Shown in pieces: positions 1-4,344 of a stretch of DNA of 7,236 nucleotides. Under the pieces are notes generated by a model. That model saw only the letters and a list, made by a program, of their open reading frames with translations. It did not search any database and was not told where the DNA came from. Position 1 is the stretch's first letter. Each line of letters begins with the position of its first letter. A program made the translations under genes and the position numbers. Origin of the DNA: an uncultured Prevotella sp. (GTDB lineage Bacteria > Bacteroidota > Bacteroidia > Bacteroidales > Bacteroidaceae); contig CAAFFL010000198.1 of assembly GCA_900762125.1 (NCBI GenBank), positions 1 through 7,236 of the forward strand. Direction: 5' to 3'.

Positions 1-68
1 CCGGACGCTATCAGCTCAGCTATGGTCTCGAGGGAGAAACCTATAAAGTAAACATCACCATCCAATGA
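1..68 (+). CDS. C-terminal end of a probable LytS-like sensor histidine kinase (partial)
   Basis: The frame beginning at base 3 is open and ends at TGA 66-68, giving a 21-residue tail that ends GETYKVNITIQ. Alternating hydrophobic residues just before the stop resemble the last beta strand of a histidine-kinase ATPase domain, but the piece is too short for a domain assignment on its own. The main support is context: the stop codon overlaps the ATG of a LytTR response regulator in an ATGA arrangement, which suggests translational coupling, and in Bacteroidetes such regulators usually follow a membrane sensor kinase of the LytS/YehU type. The rest of the gene lies outside the window. It could also be another kind of upstream gene. 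Confidence 0.5.
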   Translation, partial: GRYQLSYGLEGETYKVNITIQ

Positions 69-871
69 ACAACATCACCTGTGCCATCATCGACGACGAG
101 CCGCTGGCCATACGCCTGCTGGAGAACTTCGTCAGCAAGACCCCAGGACTGAAGTTGCGCTTCTCGTCCACAGACCCCATCGCTGCCCTCGACCGCCTGA
201 AGCAGGAGCCCACGGATCTGCTCTTCCTCGACATCCAGATGCCGGACCTCAGCGGCATGGAGCTCTCGCGGATGGTCCCGTCTGCGACGCGCGTCATCTT
301 TACCACGGCGTTCAAGCAGTATGCCTTCGACAGCTATGAGGTCAACGCCCTCGACTTCCTCCTCAAGCCCATCCGCTACGGTAAGTTCCTCGCTGCCGTG
401 GAGAAGGCACGGCAGTGGTTCGACCTCAAGGCGAGGGCGGAAGCAGCGACGACCGGTCCTGCCGATGAGGCTTCGACCACGTCTGCGACGGCCTCCCTTT
501 CAGCATCATCGGCAGCGACGGTGCCAGCGGAGCCTGTGGCGAGCTCCGTCTTCGTGCGTGTCGACGGTGAGCTGCGGCGTCTCGATGTCAGCGCTATCCT
601 CTATGTAGAGGGCATGAAGGACTATGTCGTCTTCCACCTTCTCCAGCAGCAACGTCCCGTGAAGGTCGTCTCCCACATGACGATGAAGGCGGCCGAGGAG
701 ATGCTCCCCGCCCGCCTCTTCATGCGTGTACACCGGTCATTCATCGTTGCCGTGGACCGCATCGAACGCGTCGACCGCAACAACTGCGTCTATCTTGCTG
801 GCGAGGTCATCCGTGTCACCGATGCCTATCTGCCGGCGTTCCAACGTTATCTCGCCGCGCATCAGAAATAG
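65..871 (+). CDS. LytTR-family two-component response regulator
   Basis: A 268-residue cytoplasmic transcription regulator. Residues about 4-118 form a receiver domain: acidic pair D10/D11, phospho-acceptor D56 in FLDIQMPD, T80 in the FTTAF strand, and K101-P102 in LLKPI. All key receiver residues are present, so it should accept phosphate from a partner kinase. Residues about 161-266 form a LytTR DNA-binding domain, shown by FVRVDGELRRL, ILYVEGMKDYVVFHL and the hallmark FMRVHRSFIV (219-228). Family members bind short direct repeats upstream of target genes. Between the domains is a low-complexity linker (about 122-160) rich in Ala, Ser, Thr and Pro, longer than I would expect for this family. 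The ATG overlaps the stop of the preceding gene, so the pair is probably one operon. The target genes cannot be told from this window. The gene ends 33 nt before the convergent LOG gene. Confidence 0.93.
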   Translation: MNNITCAIIDDEPLAIRLLENFVSKTPGLKLRFSSTDPIAALDRLKQEPTDLLFLDIQMPDLSGMELSRMVPSATRVIFTTAFKQYAFDSYEVNALDFLLKPIRYGKFLAAVEKARQWFDLKARAEAATTGPADEASTTSATASLSASSAATVPAEPVASSVFVRVDGELRRLDVSAILYVEGMKDYVVFHLLQQQRPVKVVSHMTMKAAEEMLPARLFMRVHRSFIVAVDRIERVDRNNCVYLAGEVIRVTDAYLPAFQRYLAAHQK

Positions 872-904
872 CCATAGAGAAGGATGGTGTGCTTGTCTCA
901 CACA

Positions 905-1477
905 TCACTCCCCCTCCCCTAGCGACGCGGAGGGGGAGGGGGTAAGGGGGGAGAGGCTTCTTTTTAGCTCCTCCAGACTGTTTGCCACGCCAATCCCGTC
1001 TTTCCACTCCCCGCGAATCATGCCCTTTTGGGCCAGGTCGTCGAGCATCGCGATGGCTGCGTCCCAGAAGCCATTTATATTATAAAGGATGACGCGCTTC
1101 TGGTGATAGCCGATGGTGCGGCTGGCAGCCACCGTGAAGACCTCGTCGAGGGTGCCGATGCCGCCGGGCAGCGCGATGAACACGTCAGCCTGCGCCAGCA
1201 TCAGGTCCTTGCGGTCGGAGAGGTTGTCGCAGTGGATGTTCACGTCAACATAGTCGGACACGCGGCCGCCCTTCTCCAGCAGGGTGGGGATGACGCCGAT
1301 GTTCATCCCGCCGGCTTCGTGCACGGCCCGTGCCACGCACTCCATCAGTCCGCTGTTGGCACCGCCATAGACCAGCGTGTGGCCCTCGCGACCCATCCAG
1401 TGGCCCAGTTCTTCCGTCCGTTGGAAGTACTCGGGTGCAATGTTGTTGTTCGCTGAACAAAATACTCCTATCTTCAT
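905..1477 (-). CDS. LOG-family protein, probable cytokinin riboside 5'-monophosphate phosphoribohydrolase (TIGR00730 type)
   Basis: A 190-residue Rossmann-fold protein. LOG enzymes hydrolyse the N-glycosidic bond of nucleoside 5'-monophosphates (cytokinin nucleotides in plants; often AMP-like substrates in bacteria), giving a free base and ribose 5-phosphate. Family signatures are intact: GGANSGLM at 38-45, the DRKDLM segment with R89-K90 at 88-93, and PGGIGTLDE at 104-112. The ATG at 1475-1477 (MKIGVFCSANN) is chosen because it begins exactly at the first beta strand; the frame is open further upstream, but that extension would overlap the promoter. The leader is A-rich with no clear Shine-Dalgarno. 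The last 15 or so residues (LSPLTPSPSASLGEGE) are unlike the family and are encoded by a GC-rich palindromic repeat, so the natural C-terminus was probably replaced or extended. It converges with the regulator gene, 33 nt apart. The physiological substrate is unknown. Confidence 0.93.
   Translation of the reverse strand: MKIGVFCSANNNIAPEYFQRTEELGHWMGREGHTLVYGGANSGLMECVARAVHEAGGMNIGVIPTLLEKGGRVSDYVDVNIHCDNLSDRKDLMLAQADVFIALPGGIGTLDEVFTVAASRTIGYHQKRVILYNINGFWDAAIAMLDDLAQKGMIRGEWKDGIGVANSLEELKRSLSPLTPSPSASLGEGE
910..959 (-). repeat. GC-rich palindromic repeat, copy A, forming the 3' end of the LOG gene
   Basis: A 10-bp stem (CCCCCTCCCC at 910-919 pairs with 933-942) with a 13-nt loop, followed on the + strand by more G runs and AGGCTT. 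Read on the minus strand it has the order AAGCCTCTCCCC, C-rich arm, loop, G-rich arm. The same order occurs at 3488-3528 inside the helicase gene, again in the direction of the host gene's transcription. Similar CCCTCTCC...GGAGAGGG palindromes are scattered through many bacterial genomes. There is no U tract after the stem in either direction, so I do not call a terminator, although it sits between two convergent genes. Confidence 0.65.
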
Positions 1478-1521
1478 CGTCTTGTTGTTTAATGGTTCTT
1501 CATTGCTTGTTTTTAGCCCTT

Positions 1522-1553
1522 CAAAGATAGGCAAAATCGTCCGAACCGCCAAA
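1522..1553 (-). promoter_or_regulatory. Bacteroidetes-type promoter for the LOG gene
   Basis: On the minus strand a TTTG box (1550-1553) is followed after 20 nt by TATCTTTG (1522-1529), a perfect match to the Bacteroidetes -7 consensus TAnnTTTG with normal spacing. Transcription would begin near 1515-1518, giving a leader of roughly 40 nt before the ATG at 1477. Confidence 0.72.
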
Positions 1554-1593
1554 GAAAACCGCCCTCTTCTTCCCTTTGCATTGAGGTGATCTG

Positions 1594-1681
1594 GTAATTT
1601 AACTTAAATTACTCGGTAATTTAACTTAAATTACTCAGTAATTTAACCTAAATTACTTTGTGATTTAACTTAAATTACTCG
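1594..1681. repeat. Four tandem 22-nt units, each a 19-nt palindrome
   Basis: Units start at 1594, 1616, 1638 and 1660 with an exact 22-nt period. Each contains GTAATTTAACTTAAATTAC, which has 9-nt self-complementary arms around a central C, plus a 3-nt linker (TCG, TCA, TTT, TCG). Palindromes 1 and 2 are identical; unit 3 has T to C at 1648 and unit 4 has A to G at 1662. The array fills the middle of the divergent LOG/helicase intergenic region and stops about 30 nt before the helicase -7 box, beside where its -33 element should be. The AT-rich palindromes at two-helical-turn spacing would suit a dimeric DNA-binding protein, but they may simply be a dispersed repeat. No spacers are present, so it is not a CRISPR array. 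Confidence 0.9.
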
Positions 1682-1710
1682 ATGACCACGCTGCTTTCGT
1701 TTTTTTTTCG

Positions 1711-1718
1711 TACCTTTG
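1711..1718 (+). promoter_or_regulatory. Probable -7 box of the helicase promoter
   Basis: TACCTTTG matches the Bacteroidetes -7 consensus TAnnTTTG exactly and is followed by CA, as often seen. The expected -33 TTTG is absent: the bases at the right distance (about 1687-1690) read CACG, and a T tract fills 1700-1708. Transcription would start near 1722-1725, leaving a leader of nearly 80 nt. The weak -33 region next to the 22-nt repeat array may mean that the promoter depends on another factor (inference). Confidence 0.55.
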
Positions 1719-1720
1719 CA

Positions 1721-1773
1721 CCCCGAAAAGGGGATTCAGCCAGAACGGTAGGGCGTTTTGAAGTAGTCCCTAC
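1721..1773 (+). promoter_or_regulatory. Structured 5' leader of the helicase mRNA
   Basis: Two inverted repeats lie between the predicted start of transcription and the ribosome site: CCCCGAAAAGGGG (1721-1733, 4-bp GC stem, 5-nt loop) and GTAGGG/CCCTAC (1748-1753 with 1768-1773, 14-nt loop). They are followed by an AU-rich stretch and the start codon. Structured leaders are known for cold-induced DEAD-box helicase and cold-shock genes. Control by temperature or by the helicase itself is only a suggestion, and no known riboswitch consensus was recognised. Confidence 0.4.
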
Positions 1774-1787
1774 GGTTATTTATATTT

Positions 1788-1792
1788 AAAGG
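1788..1792 (+). promoter_or_regulatory. Ribosome binding site supporting the TTG start of the helicase gene
   Basis: AAAGG lies 9 nt before the TTG at 1802-1804. Clear Shine-Dalgarno sequences are uncommon in this phylum, so its presence before a non-ATG start is notable. An in-frame TAG at 1796-1798 rules out any upstream start. Confidence 0.5.
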
Positions 1793-1801
1793 TATTAGTC
1801 A

Positions 1802-3712
1802 TTGAAGACATTCGAAGAACTTGGTGTCAGCGAAGAGATTCGGCGTGGCATCATTGAGCTGGGCTTTGAGCAGCCCATGCCCGTACAGGAGGAGGTAATC
1901 CCGTATTTACTTGGTAATGGTAACGACGTCATCGCGCTGGCACAGACCGGCACGGGAAAGACGGCAGCCTACGGCATACCCGTGCTGCAGAAGGTAGACC
2001 CGGAGTCGAAGGAGACGCAGGCGCTGATTCTCTCGCCAACGCGTGAGCTCTGCCTGCAGATAGCCGACGACCTCAAGGCGTTCGCGAAGTATATCCCCGG
2101 CCTGCACATTGTCCCCGTCTATGGCGGTGCGTCGATAGAGATGCAGACCCGCGAGCTGCGCCACGGCGTGCAGGTCATCGTCGCCACGCCGGGACGTCTC
2201 ATCGACCTGATGAACCGCGGCGTGGCGCAGCTGGAGCATGTCAACAACGTCGTCCTCGATGAGGCCGACGAGATGCTCAACATGGGCTTCTCCGAGAGCA
2301 TCAACGCCATCTTCGAGGGCGTCCCCGAGGATCGCAACACGCTCCTGTTCTCCGCCACGATGAGTCAGGAGATTGAGAAGATTGCCCAACAGTATCTTCA
2401 CGACTATAAGGAGATCGTTGTCGGCTCGCGCAACGAGGGCGCGGAGAACGTCAACCACATCTATTACCTCGTCAACGCCCGAGATAAGTACCTTGCCCTG
2501 AAGCGCATCGTCGACTACTATCCGCGCATCTACGCCATCATCTTCTGCCGTACGAAGCTCGAGACGCAGGAGATTGCCGACAAGCTCATCAAGGACGGCT
2601 ACAACGCGGAGGCGCTCCATGGCGACCTCTCGCAGCAGCAGCGCGACCTGACGATGCAGAAGTTCCGCCGGCATCTCACGCAGCTCCTCGTAGCTACCGA
2701 TGTCGCCGCACGCGGACTGGACGTTGACGATCTCACGCATGTCATCAACTACGGCCTGCCCGACGATGTGGAGAACTATACCCACCGCTCTGGACGTACG
2801 GGTCGTGCGGGAAAGAAGGGCACGTCGATCTCGATCATCCACACCCGTGAGAAGTTCAAGGTGAGGAACATCGAGAAGATCATCGGTAAGGAGTTTGTCG
2901 ACGGCGACCTCCCCACGCCTGCGGAGATCTGCAAGAAGCAGCTCTATAAGGCCATGGACGACATCATGAAGACGGATGTCGACGAGGAGACCATCGCACC
3001 GTATATGGAGGAGATCAATCGGCAGTTTGAGTACATCGACAAGGAGGACATCATCAAAAAGATGGTCAGCATCACCTTCGGACGCTTCCTCGACTATTAT
3101 AAAAACGCTCCGGAGATCGTCAAACCCACGACCGGTCGTCGCAATGCGGAGGGCGGGCGCGATAAAGTTCAAAGTTCAAAGTTCAAAGGTCAAAGGGGAA
3201 AGCGTGAGCCCGAGCAAGGTTATCGGCGCCTCTTCATCAACCTCGGCAAGACGGATGGTTTCTACCCCGGCGAGATCATGCAGTTCATCAACCGCCATGT
3301 GCGTGGGCGCCAGGAGGTGGGACACATCGACCTCCTGCAGAAGTTCTGCTACATCGAAGTGCCCGAGGAGGATGCCGTGAAGGTCATGCGCGCCCTCAAT
3401 GGTCAGGCCTACAAGGGTCGCGAGGTGCGCTGCAACGATGCCGACGAGGCCGGCCACGGTCGTGGAGCGCGGAATGCAGAAGACGAAAAGCCTTTCTCCC
3501 CGGCCCTCTCCCGCAAGGGAAGAGGGAGCAAGGTCACCTCTAAGAACGACCGTGGTGGCCGTAGTGCTTCCCGTGGTGCCGCCCGTCCGCAGCACCATGG
3601 CCGTGACGACTGGAAGGAGCTGATCTCTGGCAAGCCCTTCAAGCTCCGTGGCGAGGAGCCTGACTTCAGCGAGGAAGGGTGGGCTAGAAGGAGGCCGAAG
3701 AAAAACAAGTGA
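1802..3712 (+). CDS. deaD: DEAD-box ATP-dependent RNA helicase with DbpA-type RNA-binding domain (DeaD/CsdA-like)
   Basis: A 636-residue cytoplasmic RNA helicase that should unwind structured RNA, for example in ribosome assembly or mRNA turnover. Helicase motifs are complete: Q motif with Q29, AQTGTGKT (47-54), PTREL (79-83), TPGR (129-132), DEAD (153-156), SAT (184-186), ATDVAARGLDV (298-308) and HRSGRTGRAG (328-337). A helical region (about 370-435) is followed by a DbpA-like RNA-binding domain (about 474-547, YRRLFINLG through GREVRC) and a basic Arg/Gly/Lys tail. The start is TTG: an in-frame stop lies two codons upstream, and MKTFEELGVS matches the usual beginning of the family. Two short repeats are read in frame: 7-nt repeats encode KVQSSKFKGQ just before the RNA-binding domain (from residue about 455), and a GC-rich palindrome encodes KPFSPALSRKGRGS (563-576). 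Both fall in linker or tail, leaving the domains intact. It is probably monocistronic, since the next gene converges on it. Confidence 0.96.
   Translation: MKTFEELGVSEEIRRGIIELGFEQPMPVQEEVIPYLLGNGNDVIALAQTGTGKTAAYGIPVLQKVDPESKETQALILSPTRELCLQIADDLKAFAKYIPGLHIVPVYGGASIEMQTRELRHGVQVIVATPGRLIDLMNRGVAQLEHVNNVVLDEADEMLNMGFSESINAIFEGVPEDRNTLLFSATMSQEIEKIAQQYLHDYKEIVVGSRNEGAENVNHIYYLVNARDKYLALKRIVDYYPRIYAIIFCRTKLETQEIADKLIKDGYNAEALHGDLSQQQRDLTMQKFRRHLTQLLVATDVAARGLDVDDLTHVINYGLPDDVENYTHRSGRTGRAGKKGTSISIIHTREKFKVRNIEKIIGKEFVDGDLPTPAEICKKQLYKAMDDIMKTDVDEETIAPYMEEINRQFEYIDKEDIIKKMVSITFGRFLDYYKNAPEIVKPTTGRRNAEGGRDKVQSSKFKGQRGKREPEQGYRRLFINLGKTDGFYPGEIMQFINRHVRGRQEVGHIDLLQKFCYIEVPEEDAVKVMRALNGQAYKGREVRCNDADEAGHGRGARNAEDEKPFSPALSRKGRGSKVTSKNDRGGRSASRGAARPQHHGRDDWKELISGKPFKLRGEEPDFSEEGWARRRPKKNK
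3164..3191 (+). repeat. 7-nt tandem repeat (AAAGTTC) inside the helicase gene
   Basis: Three perfect AAAGTTC copies (3164-3184) are followed by AAAGGTC (3185-3191) and a degenerate AAAGGGG. They encode Lys/Phe/Ser/Gln-rich residues in the linker between the helicase core and the RNA-binding domain. Because 7 is not a multiple of 3, gain or loss of one unit would shift the frame. AAAGTTC-type heptamer arrays are familiar to me as intergenic repeats, so an in-gene copy is unusual. Confidence 0.85.
3488..3528 (+). repeat. GC-rich palindromic repeat, copy B, within the helicase tail
   Basis: AAGCCTTTCTCCCC is followed by CCCTCTCCC (3504-3512), a GCAA tetraloop-like turn and GGGAAGAGGG (3517-3526), pairing with one bulged A. 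It is the same type and order as the element at the end of the LOG gene. Here it is read through in frame as KPFSPALSRKGRGS without a stop. Confidence 0.7.
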
Positions 3713-3719
3713 GGTATAG

Positions 3720-3830
3720 CCTCGTAGAGACTAATCGGCACAAGGGCGTAGCAGAACCTCGTAGAGACTAATCGGCACAAGGGCGTAGCAGAACCTCGTA
3801 GAGACTAATCGGCACGAGGGCGTATCAGAG
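3720..3830 (+). repeat. Three tandem 37-nt repeats downstream of the helicase gene
   Basis: Units at 3720-3756 and 3757-3793 are identical. The third (3794-3830) differs at four positions, among them CACAAGG to CACGAGG and GTAGCA to GTATCA. Each begins CCTCGTAGAGACTAATCGGC and continues with ACAAGGGCGTAGCAGAA. A partial fourth unit (from 3831) begins with the same 10 bases but becomes the REP-like palindrome AGCCTC-GTA-GAGGCT. The array starts 7 nt after the helicase stop. There are no unique spacers, so it is not CRISPR. It looks like a local expansion of a segment beginning with a degenerate REP arm. Confidence 0.9.
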
Positions 3831-3929
3831 CCTCGTAGAGGCTTAATTTGGTTAACCGCGGGTGACGGAGCGTTAGCGAAGGAACCCGCGGCTTTTGTGT
3901 GCGGTTGGCATCAGCCTCGAAGAGGCTGA
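3829..3929 (+). repeat. Left REP-like palindrome cluster
   Basis: Three hairpins in a row: a 6-bp stem with a GTA loop (3829-3843), an 8-bp CCGCGGGT/ACCCGCGG stem enclosing 20 nt (3856-3891), and an 8-bp stem with a GAA loop (3911-3929). The cluster lies just after the 37-nt array and ends 5 nt before the stop codon of the transposase remnant. Confidence 0.85.
3856..3896 (+). terminator. Possible terminator of the helicase transcript
   Basis: The CCGCGGGT/ACCCGCGG stem (3856-3863 with 3884-3891) is followed by CTTTTG on the + strand. The T run is short and the loop is 20 nt, so this is a weak intrinsic terminator at best. REP hairpins between convergent genes commonly help to end or protect transcripts. 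Confidence 0.3.
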
Positions 3930-3934
3930 ACGGG

Positions 3935-4240
3935 TTAATCATCAGCAAGGAAGTACTTCTCATCAAATTGCACCCCGTGCTCTAGGAGTAGCTGGTGTAG
4001 CTCGTCCCGGAAGGATGTCTTCTTATGATGCTCCTTTTGGTTCATGATATAGTGCTTCACTGTCTCCAGATGATCTAGGCTATAGGTTAATGCACAGTAA
4101 GATTTTCCCCATCCATTGAACATGGGGAATTGTTTCTTGTGGTCGGATAGATACATGCTAGTAGAGGTTTTCAGTATCCGCATGAGATCAGCTACTGCTA
4201 TGGTAGGTGGAATCTCTATCAATAAATGAATTTGGATAAT
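3935..4240 (-). pseudogene. N-terminally truncated IS200-like Y1 (REP-associated) transposase
   Basis: The minus-strand frame is open from the codon after an in-frame TGA at 4241-4243 to TAA at 3935-3937, about 101 codons. The text matches the C-terminal two thirds of Bacteroidetes IS200/IS605-type Y1 transposases, which are about 150 residues: IHLLIEIPPT, then GWGKSYCALTYS, VKHYIMNQKEHHKK with the likely catalytic Tyr (Y58 counted from the TTG at 4220-4222), and FDEKYFL near the end. The family's metal-binding H-x-H (usually in DHVH) reads Q-I-H here, so the first His is lost, and the 60 or so residues before it are replaced by a REP-like palindrome. No ATG or ribosome site suits a full protein; TTG at 4220 would give 95 residues. 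I infer a dead fragment left inside its own repeat cluster, though expression as a small protein cannot be excluded. Confidence 0.8.
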
Positions 4241-4241
4241 T

Positions 4242-4344
4242 CAGCCTCTTCGAGGCTGTTTGGGTTGATTTGATCTGGCATCCGCGGGTTTCCTCGCTGA
4301 CGCTCGGTCACCCGCGGTTAACCTCATCTAGCCTCTTCGAGGCT
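4242..4344 (-). repeat. Right REP-like palindrome cluster
   Basis: An inverted copy of the left cluster: a 7-bp CAGCCTC/GAGGCTG stem with TTC loop (4242-4258), the 36-nt CCGCGGGT/ACCCGCGG unit (4282-4317), and AGCCTC-TTC-GAGGCT (4330-4344). The inner palindrome starts exactly where the transposase reading frame breaks, and the outer one encodes the last codons and TAG of the symporter gene. Confidence 0.85.

Larger units (their letters stand above)
3829..4344. mobile_element. Mirror-symmetric REP-like palindrome element around a Y1 transposase remnant
   Basis: Three palindromes on the left are repeated in inverted order on the right of the transposase remnant. Left: outer AGCCTC-GTA-GAGGCT (3829-3843), long stem CCGCGGGT...ACCCGCGG (3856-3891), inner TCAGCCTC-GAA-GAGGCTGA (3911-3929). 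Right: inner (4242-4258), long stem (4282-4317), outer (4330-4344). The two 36-nt long-stem units, compared as inverted copies, differ at only 4 positions, and outer and long-stem centres are about 37.5 nt apart on both sides. REP sequences flanking an IS200-like REP-associated transposase are a known arrangement. This copy seems to be a decayed member of such a system; present mobility is unlikely because the transposase lacks its N-terminal part. Confidence 0.6.

Noticed and set aside
910..942. Intrinsic terminator between the regulator and LOG genes
   Set aside because: The stem is strong but lacks a T tract on either strand and lies inside the LOG coding region.
1478..1552. N-terminal extension of the LOG protein by 25 codons
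   Set aside because: It would include the predicted -7 box and start of transcription; the family begins at MKIGVFCSA.
1907..3172. A 421-codon open frame antisense to the helicase gene
   Set aside because: It is a shadow of strong codon bias opposite a complete DEAD-box gene; its translation is rich in Val, Asp, Leu and Arg with no recognisable domain.
3720..3843. CRISPR array
   Set aside because: The 37-nt units are contiguous, with no unique spacers, and no cas genes are nearby; the 22-nt and 27-nt arrays fail for the same reason.
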